Origin: Sequoia sempervirens
Taxonomy: Eukaryota > Streptophyta > Pinopsida > Cupressales > Cupressaceae
NCBI GenBank assembly: GCA_007258455.2
Contig: VDFB02262690.1
Span: 62,001 to 126,000 of the forward strand
Length of the DNA: 64,000 nt
Reading direction: 5' to 3'
Positions 36,750-47,800 of the stretch are shown piece by piece. Under the pieces are notes generated by a model. It ran no database searches. It was not told the origin of the DNA and saw only the letters and a list, made by a program, of their open reading frames with translations. A program made the translations under genes and the position numbers. How positions within the stretch are numbered: the first letter of the stretch is position 1; the number at the start of each line of letters is the position of its first letter.

Positions 36750-37254
36750 CGATAAATAGCATCGACTTTTTCAAATAATTGGAGAAAAATGCATTAAAAC
36801 ACTGGGTGGAAGCAAAAAAGGGAGCAAATCACATGGATTTGTTGTAGTGAAACACAGGCCAAAAGACCACCACAAGCAGAGTCTTGGTCTCAAAATGAAC
36901 AATAACAACCAAGCCTTGAGAGGAACAGGGGACCCTAACTAGGAAGGAAATAAGGAGAAATCCCAACAAAAAAGAACACCCAGCCACCCCAACATGTCGG
37001 TCAGAGCCAGAGATGGGCCAAAACTCCACACAACCAGCCAAAAGGAGACACAACCACTCTATAGAGGAACAAGATGAACGCAAAACACTCCAAGAATAAA
37101 AAACCCCAAAAGAGAGGCACCAAAAAAACAATAGGAAGAAGCAAAGGACAACCAAGAGGAAGCAAGAAGCAAAACAAGCTAGCACAAGAAGCCCAAAAGC
37201 CATCCTACTATGTCAAATAGGAACATAAATAAGTCCATTCTTCAACCAATATTT
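36750..37254. other. Left flank of the copia insertion (less AT-rich)
   Basis: Sequence from about 36830 is distinctly richer in G+C and in A-C-rich plus-strand text than its surroundings and resembles 44305-44850, so the two were probably contiguous before the copia element inserted. The long minus-strand open frame here (36829-37203) is hydrophobic and low-complexity. I do not regard it as a gene. Confidence 0.4.
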
Positions 37255-38543
37255 TGTTGTATGTTGTGGTCATGTTGTTGATATGTGGTTGTCATTGATG
37301 TCAACACTATTAGCATTAATGAATTAGAAGTTGTATATGTCGAGGATATTGAGAAAATTGTAATGAAATGAGTTGCAAGTTGTCAATGGTGAAGTGAAGT
37401 TCAATCTGTTGGTGAGTTCATTACATTGATGATCATAGGTTGTGGACTAAAGGGTTTCTTGTCGAGTATATCTAGTTTATCCACATTGAGTTTCAAAGAT
37501 CCACGTAAAGATTTGATTGAGTTATGAATATTTGTATTATGACAGTTTTTTTGTTACTTCAGTTAGTGTTCCTAAATGAAGATGATGTGATTCTAGTCAA
37601 TTTAGTTGTTGCAGATGCTTCTCTAGTGATTCATGATGTTTGTGGATGTTTCTAGATTGTGCTATATCTATGTTGCATGTCCACATTGATTGTTGTGCTA
37701 GCGATTCGCAATTTTCTCTTGTGTGTTCATGTTTTTCATGTTCGTGGGCGACTAGGTGATGGTAGTGTGTTGTGGATCTTTGAGGAATAATTTTCAAAGG
37801 TGGTTCATGTTCAAGGATGTTATTTTGGGTCTTCACTATGTTGTGGTTGACCTTGGTTGATTCACATTAATAATTGTTGTTGATTTGGGCCGACAGTTTA
37901 TATGCATTAATAATTGTTATTGATTTGGGCCAACAGTTTATATTCATTTTATTATTTTGTTGAAGCCGACATGTAGCAATGTAATTTCTTGTTGCAGATA
38001 TATATAAGTGATTACTTATTTCATTTGAATTATGTTGAATGTGTGTGTGCATGAATAATGTTCTAAATCATTTGAAGGCAGAGCAGAGTGTGAAGAAGAG
38101 TGAAGAAGAGTGGAGAAGTGTTCATGTGCTTAACCAAAACTATGATCAGGCATTGGCAAATGCTATTTTATCAGTTCAAATCCCTGGAAATGTAATATGA
38201 ATCTTTTTGTAAGATAGTGTGTCTTCCTTTGGGCAGTAAGCCTTATTGTAATTGAGTAGTGAGCTCTAGGTAGTGTGCCTAAATTCATGTGCATTACCCA
38301 TTTCATTTTTTATACTTTCAACAATGTATAATCTTGTGGACTGACCTCCACCGTGGTTTTTCCCATAACAAGGTTTCCACGTAAAAAATCTTGGTGTGAT
38401 GTGTGTTACTGATATTTTGATGATTTATGCCTTCATTGTTAATAATTAGATTTGAGAATAAGGTTAATAAAGTTAATAAGTTTTGAATTTTTGAGACAAC
38501 TAATTCACCCCCCTCTCAGTTGTCCACCCTTGTGTTGCCAACA
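37255..38543 (+). repeat. 5' LTR of the copia element
   Basis: 1289 bases, longer than the 3' LTR (1235), partly through a 41-base tandem duplication (units starting at 37864 and 37905, containing TTGATTTGGGCC.ACAGTTTA). A TATATATAAG promoter element lies at 37999-38008. Confidence 0.93.
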
Positions 38544-38598
38544 ATTAGTATCAAAGATTGTTCCTTGGAAGAAGTTTTACAACTTAAGGTGATCTGGG

Positions 38599-39455
38599 AT
38601 GGCGACATATAAGAAGGATAGTCTGAGATTTGATGGAACAAATTATTCTCTGTGGAAGATTCAAATGGAGTGCCATCTTAGATGCATTGGTGAACCCTAC
38701 TGGAGCATTACAAGCAATAGGTATGTTATTCCACATAATGGTCCTACTACTACTATTGAGATTAGGGATGTTGAGTATAATATCAGGGCTAAGGAAGCAT
38801 TGTTGAGTGCTTTGACTGATACTAAGATGACAAATGTGATGGATCTAAACACTGCTTATGAGATCTGGAAAAATTTGGAAACTTTGTATGAAGGTGATGC
38901 TAATGTGAAGATTGCTAAGCTACAAAGTTTGAAAGGGAAATACGAAATGTTGAGAATGGGTGATGATGAGAATATTACTACTTTCATGCAAAGAGTGAAT
39001 GAACTTGTGTGTGGTACCATATGTGCTGGTGGACAGTTGGATGGATAAAAGATTGTTGCTAAAGTGCTTAGATCCTTGCATGCTTCATACAAAGTCAAAG
39101 CTACAACTATTGAAGAGCTTCATACAGTAACAAATGTAACCAGAGATATGTTGATAGGTAAGCTTATTGCTTTTGAGTTGAGTGAATTTGGTGATTCCCT
39201 TCCTAAGGTAGAATCTGCATTCAAGGCTACAACTTCCAGAAGAGATAAGCAGAGATATGATTCGGGTGAAATTTCATCTAGAAAGACATTCAAGTATGAG
39301 GAAGAAATGAGACAGATTGAAGAAGAAGAAGAGAGCTAGAAGAGCTAGAAGCACTTATTGTCAAAAGAGTAGCGAGAGGAAAAGGTAAGTATGAAGGAAA
39401 ATTTTCTCTTAAATGTTTTTCTTGCAATAAGATAGGTCATTTTGCATCAAGGTGC
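38599..39455 (+). pseudogene. gag: Copia gag with zinc knuckle (broken)
   Basis: Gag would form the particle. It starts MATYKKDSLRFDGTNYSLWK, the usual copia gag opening, and shows the UBN2-type helical region through LKGKYEMLRMGDDENI. An in-frame TAA at 39046 breaks it, and the frame resumes with IVAKVLRSL at 39050. A frameshift near 39325 precedes the CCHC knuckle (CFSCNKIGHFASRC, 39413-39455). Confidence 0.9.
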
Positions 39456-39530
39456 CCAGAAAGAGCTTCTAAACCAAGACATAACAAGCCTAAATTTCAA
39501 AGAAAGTGTTACTATGTTGTTGATGAAGGT

Positions 39531-39893
39531 GTGCCAAATGATGAATTTGATCAAGGAAATGGAAGTGAGGACGAATGGGTATTTATTGCTATCAAGGAAA
39601 ATAATCTTGTGTCTACTAAATATGCTAGTTGTACAAATGTGGAGAAATCCCTAGCTACTCGAGTTGAAGAGAAAGATGAATGGGTGATTGACAGTGGATG
39701 CTCTCATCACATGACAGGTGATAAAAGTAAGTTTGAGAGCTTAGAAAAGTATGATGGTGGTGTTGTAAGATTTGGTGATGACAAAGCTAGTGTGATTTGT
39801 GGCTGAGGATGCATTTCTCTTGATGGTAATCATAATAATGATGATGTGTTGTATGTAGAAGGTTTGAAGCATAATCTTTTAAATGTTGGATAG
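39531..39893 (+). pseudogene. Copia aspartic protease region
   Basis: The catalytic DSGC sits at 39690-39701, followed by SHHMTGD. The protease would cut the gag-pol polyprotein. Stops at 39804-39806 (TGA, arginine expected) and 39891-39893 (TAG, glutamine expected) end the frame. Confidence 0.85.
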
Positions 39894-40660
39894 ATGGTAG
39901 ATAAGGGATACAATCTTCAGTTCAAGGATGGAAAGTGCAAAATAATGGGAAGTTCTGGAAATGTGATTGCATCAGGTACAAAAACTAAAGGTAATATCTT
40001 TCACCTGAGTGTTGCTAGTAAAAGTTGTTTGATTGCTCAAGTTGATGAAAGTTGGTTGTGGCATAGGAGAATGTGTCATGTTAACTTTGATAATATTGTT
40101 AAGATAAGCTCTACTAAGGTTGTGAGAGATCCTCCTAAGTTGATGAAACATACTAATGCCATATGCAAGGAATGTTAGTTAGGGAAGCAAACTAGAATTT
40201 CATTTCAGAGCAAACCGCATTGTTCAAATGAATTGTTGGAGCTTGTGCATACTAATTTGTGTGGTCCTTCTAGAGTTAGAAGTAACTTGCAAGGTTATAG
40301 GTATTTCATGTTACTCATTGATGACTATTCTAGAATGATGTGGGTTACTTTCTTAAGGGAGAAATCTGAAGTTCTAGAAAAGTTCAAGATCTTTAAGGCT
40401 ATGGTTGAGACAAAGACAAGTATGAAGATTAAATGTCTGAGATCAGATAGAGGTGGTGAATTCACTTCCGGTGAGTTTAATTCTTTTTGTGAAGAACATG
40501 GGATAAAGAGATAATTATCTGCACCATGGACCCCTCAGCAAAATGGAGTTGTGGAAAGGAAAAACAAGACAGTTCAAGATGCTGCTAGGACTATGATGTT
40601 GGAAGGAAATGTTCCTCATATCTACTAGAGAGAAGCTGTGACTACTGTTGTGTACACTCT
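39894..40660 (+). pseudogene. Copia integrase (broken)
   Basis: The pre-integrase HRRMCH...C..C zinc-binding segment (about 40070-40178) is followed by the catalytic core: LIDDYSRMMW (first Asp, near 40315), LRSDRGGEF (second Asp, near 40440) and NGVVERKN (catalytic Glu, near 40543). Stops at 40176-40178, 40512-40514 and 40626-40628 fall where Gln, Gln and Trp are expected. The continuation at 40638-40860 has FGSKCYIK and IFLGYS, typical of the copia integrase C-terminus. Confidence 0.9.
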
Positions 40661-41879
40661 CAATCGGGTACAAATCAAAGGTGTAACTAGTAAGACCCCT
40701 TTTGAGCTATGGACTAGTCATAAGCCTATTGTTATATATTTCAAGATCTTTGGAAGTAAATGTTATATCAAAAGAGATGAAGATATAGGAAAGTTTGATG
40801 CTAGGATTGATGAAGGTATCTTTCTGGGTTATTCTACTAAAAGTAAGACCTACCGGCACTACAAGCGCTACAATAAGAGATTGAGGAAAATGGTTGAAAG
40901 CGCAAATGTCAAGGTTGATGAAGACATACCTACACCATCTAGAACCTATGGATATGATTCTGATGATCAGAATAATAGTACAAATAAAGGAAAGCAAGTT
41001 CAGACTTCAAATCAAGTTCAAATCATTTCAGTGAATCAAGAAGATCAAGATGAAGGAGAAAAAAATGAAAGTGTCAAAGAGAGAACACAAGAGTATGAAG
41101 TTCAAGAATGTCCTAAAACTCTGAGGTATGTAAGATTGAATCATTCAAAAGATCATATCATAGGTGATAAGAACAAAGGTGTCCAGACTAGGAGAAAGAT
41201 TGTAGAAGAGTATTGTTTGATTTCAAAGACTGAGCCTACTAATGTGAATGAAGCATGCAAAGATGAACATTGGGTAGAAGCAATGAAAGAAGAGCTACAA
41301 CAAATTGAAAAGAATGATACATGGATTCTTGTTCCTAGACCTAAGGATAAAAATGCCATTGGAACTAAATGGGTCTTTAGAAAAAAATTGAATGAGCAAG
41401 GTGAAGTGGTTAGAAACAAAGCGAGACTAGTGTGTAAAGGATATTCTCAAATGGAAGGAATTGATTTTGAAGAGACCTTTGCCCCTGTTGCTAGAATTGA
41501 AGCTGTGAGATTATTTCTTGCTTATGTTGCTTACAAAGACTACAAGGTTTATTAGATGGATGTCAAGTCAATTTTTCTAAATGGCGAGTTGGAAGAAGAG
41601 ATGTATGTTGAGCAACTGGATGGATTTTAGTTGACTGATTAGGGAGATATGGTTTTTCGATTAAAGAAAACATTATATGGACCTAAGCAAGCCCCTAGAG
41701 CATGGTATGCTAGATTGGATAAGTACTTACTGAAGCTTGGATTTAACAAAGGTACTATTGATGGTAATCTGTATTTCAAGATTGATCATAATAAAGATTT
41801 GAATGTAGAAGTTTTTGTTGATGATATCATTTTTGGAGGAGATGATAGTTTGTGCATGAAGTTTGCTAATGAGATGTAG
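40638..41879 (+). pseudogene. Copia reverse transcriptase (broken)
   Basis: The open stretch 40638-41555 runs from the integrase tail into RT ([47 protein letters not shown]). The next block, MDVKSIFLNGELEEE, follows a TAG at 41553-41555. Two more TAGs occur at 41628-41630 and 41640-41642. The catalytic FVDD is at 41814-41825, and a TAG at 41877-41879 follows. Confidence 0.93.
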
Positions 41880-42055
41880 AGTGAATTTGAGATGTTTATG
41901 ATTGGAGAGATGAAATTATTTTTGGGATTGCAAATTACTTAGCTAGATATAGGGATCTTTATATCTCAGTCCAAGTATGTGAAAAAATTACTGAAGAAAT
42001 TTGGTATGGAAGATTCAAAGCCAATCGATACACCCATGGTGACCGAGGATGTAAG

Positions 42056-42730
42056 TTGACAATAAATGATGATTCTCCAAAAGCAAATCAGACTAGATAC
42101 AGATCAATGATTGGTGGATTGTTGTCTTTAACTCAAACTAGGTTTGATATCATGAATGCTGTATGTATTGTTGCAAGATTTCAAGCTGATCCTAAAGAAT
42201 CTCACGTGATTGTTGTGAAGAAGATTTTTAGATACTTGAAGGGGACAGTTGATTTTGGCCTGTGGTATCCTAAAGATGGTGATCTTACTTTGAGTGCCTT
42301 TACTGATGTTGATTGGGCAGAAGATGTGAATGACATAAAAAGTACTAGTGGCGGTGCATTTTTCTTGGGAAAGAAGTTGATTTCATGGTTAAGTAAGAAG
42401 CAAAATGCCATTTCTTTATCTACTGCAGAGGCAGAATACATTGTTGTTGCTAGCAATTGTACTCAAGTATTGTGGATGAAATAGATGTTGAAGGATATCA
42501 GAGTTGTGTACGATGAGCCCATAGCTATATTATGTGATAATTCAAGTGCTATTAATATTTCTAAGAATCTGGTGCCGCATTCCAAGACCAAACATATATC
42601 TATCAAGTTTCACTTTTTGAGAGAGTGAGTGAAAATGAAGATAGATTGGAGTATGTGCCTACTGAGGAGCAGATTGTAGACATCTTTACCAAGTCGTTTC
42701 CTAAGGATACTTTTGAGTATCTCAGAGGGA
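42056..42730 (+). pseudogene. Copia RNase H and pol C-terminus (broken)
   Basis: YRSMIGGLLSLTQTRFDIM, then DVDWAEDVNDIKSTSG and LSTAEAEYIVVA mark the copia RNase H. A TAG at 42482-42484 falls where Gln is expected. After a frameshift near 42625 the tail LEYVPTEEQIVDIFTKSF ends pol near 42757. Confidence 0.9.
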
Positions 42731-43069
42731 AGTTAGGGGTGATTACCCCTCCTAATTAGAACTAAGATGCATTGCTTTGCATTAGTTTGTGCATTTCATA
42801 GTCATATCTTGATCCGGATTGATGAAGTGGTGGCTACTACTCAGGGGGAGTAGTTAGATGTTTAGATATGTGGTCCAAAGCTTAGAAATATTTGTCATTG
42901 ATGTCAAAGCGGGAGAAGAGTGATGTGAAAAACTTTTTGGGGGAGAAGAATTATGTGGATGAGTTGAGGAGAGAAGAATCAAAACCTAAGGGGGAGTAAG
43001 TGTTAAAAGATAGTTGTGTTGATGGTGTTTTTCACATCATGTGTTTCCATGAATGCCAAAGGGGGAGAT

Positions 43070-44304
43070 TGTTGGATGTTGTGGTTGTGTTGTTGATATG
43101 TGGTTGTCATTTATGTCAACACTATTAGCATTAATGAATTAGAAGTTGTATATGTCGAGGATATTGAGAAAATTGTAATGAAATGAGTTGCAGGTTGTCA
43201 GTGGTGAAGTGAAGTTCAATCAGTTGGTGAGTTTAGTACGTTGATGATTAGAGGTGTGGACTAAAGGGTTTCTTGTCGATTATATCTAGTTTATCCACGT
43301 TGAGTTTCAGAGATCCGCATAAAGATTTGATCGAGTTATGAAGATTTGTATTCTGATAGTTTTTTTGTTACTTCAATTAGTGTTCCTAAATGAAGATGAT
43401 GTGATTCTAGTCAGTTCAGTTGTTGCAGATGCTTCTCTAGTGATTCATGATGTTTTTGGATGTTTCTAGATCATGCTCTATCCATGTTGCACGTTTGCAT
43501 TGATCGTTGTACTCACGATCTATGATTTTCTCTTGTGCATTCATATTTTTCATGTTCGTGGTCGACTAGGTGATGGTAGCATGTTGTGGATCTTCGAGGA
43601 ATAATTTTCAAAGGTGGTTCATGTTCAAGGATGTTATTTTGGGTCTTCACTATGTTGTGGTTGACCTTGGTTGGTTCAAATTAATAATCGTTATTGATTT
43701 GGGCCGACAGTTTATATTCATTTTATTATTTTGTTGAAGCTGACATGTAGCGATGTAATTTCTTGTTGGGGATATACATAAGCGATTGTTTATTTCATTT
43801 GAAGTATGTCGAATGTGTGTGTGCATGAATAATGTTCAAAATCATTTGAAGGTAGAGTAGAGTGTGAAGAAGAGTGAAGTGTTCATGTGCTTAACTGGAA
43901 CTGTGATTAGGCATTGGCAAATGTTATTTTATCAGTTCAAATCCCTATGGATGTAATCCAAATATTTTTGTAAGATAATGTGTCTTCCTTTGGGCAGTAA
44001 GCCTTGTTATAATTAAGCAGTGAGCTATAGGTAGTGTGCCTGAATTCATTGCATTCCCCATTTCATTCTTTATAATTTGAATAGGGTATAATCTTGTGGA
44101 CTGACCTCCCCCATGGTTTTTCCCCTAATAGGGTTTCCATGTAAAAAATCTTGGTGTTATGTGTGCTATTGATGTGTTGATGATTTATGCTTTTGAATTG
44201 TTAATAATCAAATCTGAGAATAAGGTTAATAAAGTTAATAAGTTTTGAATTTTTGAGACAACCGATTCACCCCCTCTTAGTTGTCTTCCCTTGTGTTGCC
44301 AACA
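43070..44304 (+). repeat. 3' LTR of the copia element
   Basis: 1235 bases, same ends as the 5' LTR, starting directly after a G-rich polypurine tract (43059-43069). It lacks the 41-base duplication present in the 5' LTR. Confidence 0.93.
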
Positions 44305-44850
44305 TCTTCCTCAGGGAAACCAACGCATACCCTCACCCCTGCAAGGAAAGCAGCTAGAGAAAAAGTGGGAAGGGAAAACACATAAAACCCATTAACACAA
44401 TGGGTAGCAGTTTTGCGTGTCAACACCCAACCCAAACCACAACACCTTCAAAATCTTGCACAAAGAGGAAAGATCCACCACCAAGACCCCTCATGCCACG
44501 CAGACCAAGGACAAAAGAAAAGGAAAGTAATTCACCATCCTAAACTTTGTCCTCACCACAACCCCCGCATCTGTAGAGAATTAAACACCCCATCAAGAAC
44601 CCCGCCTGACGCCTCTCTAGAAAGCTTCAACAAGGTAAGGCTCGCAGCATCCGAGCAACCCAAAAGGAAAAGAGGATACTCATAATAGACCTCTAGCAAC
44701 TCCATAGAAGATTCCAAAGACCAATGAGCATCGATCTCATTAGGATCATCAACATCCTCCTTGCTCTTGCCATCCTCCCCATTCAAACTTTTGCTCCCGC
44801 CTGTAGACCTGCTTCCGTGCTCCATCTCCAACATTTTCAATAGTCGGTTC
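44305..44850. other. Right flank of the copia insertion (less AT-rich)
   Basis: Rich in C and A on the plus strand, like 36830-37254, and probably the other half of the interrupted sequence. The minus-strand open frame at 44852-44553 reads as a plausible soluble protein fragment (SLESSMELLEVYYEYPLFLL) but I do not recognise it. Confidence 0.35.
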
Positions 44851-47800
44851 ATATTGAATTTCTAATGTTGTATCAAGTGCAATTAAAAATTTAGGATGCA
44901 TATTTGATAACAAAGAATTAACAATACAAATCAACATAAATAGCAATTAAAAAGGTATGAAAATGTAGCCAACACAAAATAAATCATAATAGAATAAATT
45001 CACAACTTATTTATTTATCTAAAAGTATTTAGCATCTTCATATTACTCTTAGAGTAACTGTCATTTTTTCCTAAGAAATAGTCAAATTTCAAATAAATAA
45101 GATATGAGTAATACACTTGCTATAGCTAATATTAAAAAATGAGAAGTTTTTTTACTAAGACGAGCAATGCAAAAAGGATCAACATTTTTGTTATCAGAAT
45201 TGCAAATCCCATTGACATCATCTCATCATAGCCATTGTCAATAGTTGTATTCCTTGTGCGTAATTTGCTCATTCTCCTATCTTGATGTCCTTCAGCTGCA
45301 AAAGATGATTGATTTAAATATGCATTCTAATGACAAATGGCTTTCCCATAAATGAGAAATTGCTACAAATTTACATTGTTTATAGAAATTCAATGATATA
45401 ACACCTAAAATATTTCTGGTAAAATCATAGAATTGTAAGGCAGTTAAAAAATTTCAACTATGGCCCACATTGAAATTTCATGCGAAAATGCCTTCGATGA
45501 TCATTAATTACACTGAAAAGGCTAGACATACACCCTTGCATTATATGATATCTGGGACTGTCATCAACTTTGCTCTTTACATCTGTGAACTACTCAGTTT
45601 AAGCTGATCATGGCCATTATAGTTGCAAGGAAAACCAATCTTTTCAACTGTGGTCCATATTGAAATTTCATGAGATGATACCCTTTATACCATACTAATC
45701 AGTGTGAGCTTGTCTAGCCATGCTAAAGCTACCTGGTGACACATATATTGCTTAAGGAGTTATAGCAAAATGCTTTATAGTTACTCACAAAAAATGTCAT
45801 TCTTAGAATTTATACAAAATTTAATGGTAGACATTTTTTGCAACTCCACCTTCAGTTATAACAAGAATAACACACTTTATTGTAGTTAAAGTTGAAATAG
45901 AGTGATTGTTTATTGTATTTTTCCATTGCTAGTATTTGTCATCTTCTATTTTTGACCAGGAAGATTTTGGGAAATACCTAGATGGGTGCTAAGGTGCAAA
46001 GTCCCTAAATCAACATATTGATGCTAACATCTTTGCCAAGTTGAAAGATACAAAGTCCCATTGAGTGTGCTTTATTCATTTTCTATTGAGGGACCTTACT
46101 GCTCTACCAATGAGATATTGTTTATTTAATGGAGGGATCTTGACCGTTTTTTAATTGGATCATATTATTATCAAACCTTGAACATTTTAGAAGTGTGGAT
46201 TATAACTTCTTCCAATCATTCATAAGTCACCTTGCAATGAAGTTATAAAAGGTTTGCATAGGCCTTATTTCCAATTCTTTTCTCTCTGTCTCCATCTCTC
46301 TCCTCCATTAGGATCCAGTTAACATTTTGTTCTATTACTTGTACTTGGCTATATTAATATTTGTCTAGGACATATAGTATTCGATATGGAAATGCAAGGT
46401 TGTCTGATACTAGTAAAGGTATTATGTCTTAGAAGGCTTAAGAGTTCAGTTTCTTGACATTTCTTTTTGTACAACCCTACTACATGTACCTAATTGGATA
46501 GGCGAGCTCAAATGTCTTTCGTATCTCAATGTACAAGACAACTTTGGTGCAATGTGTAGTAGGAAAATTATTAATAAATTTGCATACAAATACCATCAAT
46601 GTTTGATACTACAAATAAAAATTGTTTTAGTTTTGCTTTGTCATAATGACAAATGATTCAAATATTATTTTATGAATATTTATTGGATTATGCTTTGCAT
46701 TCTTCAAATATGCATTATCATGTTTTATGATATGCATACTTACATTGGACAACTTTTATTTTTACAAAATCATTTTTAGTGTTAAACCATGTTCCATATA
46801 CTATCAGTTTTAAAAGTATGATGAAACAAAATTTAACAAAAAAATGTTTTTGCCAAAAACAAACCTCTCCAATTCTACACTCTCAAAAAAATACTACAAT
46901 TTTCTGTCCTATACTATGTAAATGTTTTTTCCACCATTTTGCTAATTGGACATCATGTATTAGTCATAAATGGATATTTTTATTGCTTTCCTCAAATGTT
47001 GTATTGGACGCACCTAGGTATATCCTATCCAATGATATGAATGTGCTGATTTTTTTCATTAAATGTTCTAAATAATGTATGCTTCATTTGTGTAATTGGG
47101 CTTGTGATATTGGGTATCCACTATTCATATATTACAATGAATATAGATTGCACCAAATATATGTCATAAGATTTTCCTATACCTTCAAGGGTATAATTTA
47201 GTGTTTTTTTATCTATCTCAGATTTCCTAGAAGTATAATTATAATCTGTCTTCGATCTATTAGACTACCACCTAAAATATGACTCTTTGATATTGCATAT
47301 TTTGGATGATGGAACAGGTTTAGAAGAACAATTTGGCTACACTAACATCTAAACTAGTCTTCTTCCATATTTTGTGTCATAACCCTCCATGGCTCTAGGT
47401 TTTCATTTATGTACTTTATTTAGGTTTCTTCTATCTCTATTTCCAGTATTTCCTTCTATTCCCAACTTAGTTTTTTTTCTCTAAAGAATATATACAGTTT
47501 AATTTAGTAGGGATACATTTAGATAATATTAGGTGTTTTGCTAATTAACTATCATAAATAGTAATCTTTAATGTTGCCTAAGTTTTCTCTAGTTTACAAA
47601 TTAGTTTAAATTAGTAGTCATTCTTGCATTTAATAATAATTAGATATGCATATAAATGCATATAATTTTAAGTAGTATAGAAAATATCTATTTATAGACC
47701 ACTTTGTTCTATACATTGCAGTGTTCATAGATAATAGTAAATGTGTACGACCAATGCTTTTTAGTTGTTCATTTTTAAATTCTCAATTTGTTGTTGATTG

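Larger units (their letters stand above)
21440..36750 (+). mobile_element. Probable CACTA (En/Spm) element with SET-like ORF, TNP2 and a convergent unknown gene
   Basis: The interior encodes a TNP2-type transposase, which defines CACTA elements. Both flanks carry CpG-rich short repeats in inverted orientation (21585-21700 and 36545-36715), as subterminal transposase-binding repeats do in En/Spm. The order is left repeats, SET-like exons (+), TNP2 exons (+), convergent large coding region (-), 149-bp satellite, right repeats. Exact CACTA/TAGTG termini and a 3-bp target duplication were not identified; a TAGTG at about 36742 is a candidate right end. Boundaries are therefore approximate, and the minus-strand TnpA-like gene at 19-20.4 kb may belong to it or to a neighbour. 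Confidence 0.6.
37255..44304 (+). mobile_element. Full-length Ty1/copia retrotransposon (inactive)
   Basis: LTRs at 37255-38543 and 43070-44304 both start TGTTG and end CCAACA. A primer-binding site derived from the initiator tRNA-Met type (TAGTATCAAAG, 38547) follows the 5' LTR. A polypurine tract AAAGGGGGAGA precedes the 3' LTR. The interior holds gag, protease, integrase, reverse transcriptase and RNase H in copia order. The bases next to the LTRs are TATTT (left) and TCTTC (right), so no perfect 5-bp target duplication remains. The LTRs differ at many positions, so the insertion is old. Confidence 0.95.

Noticed and set aside
36829..37203. Long minus-strand open frame with strongly hydrophobic residues, like a membrane protein
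   Set aside because: It arises from A- and C-rich plus-strand text, has no family resemblance, and is interrupted in origin by the copia insertion.
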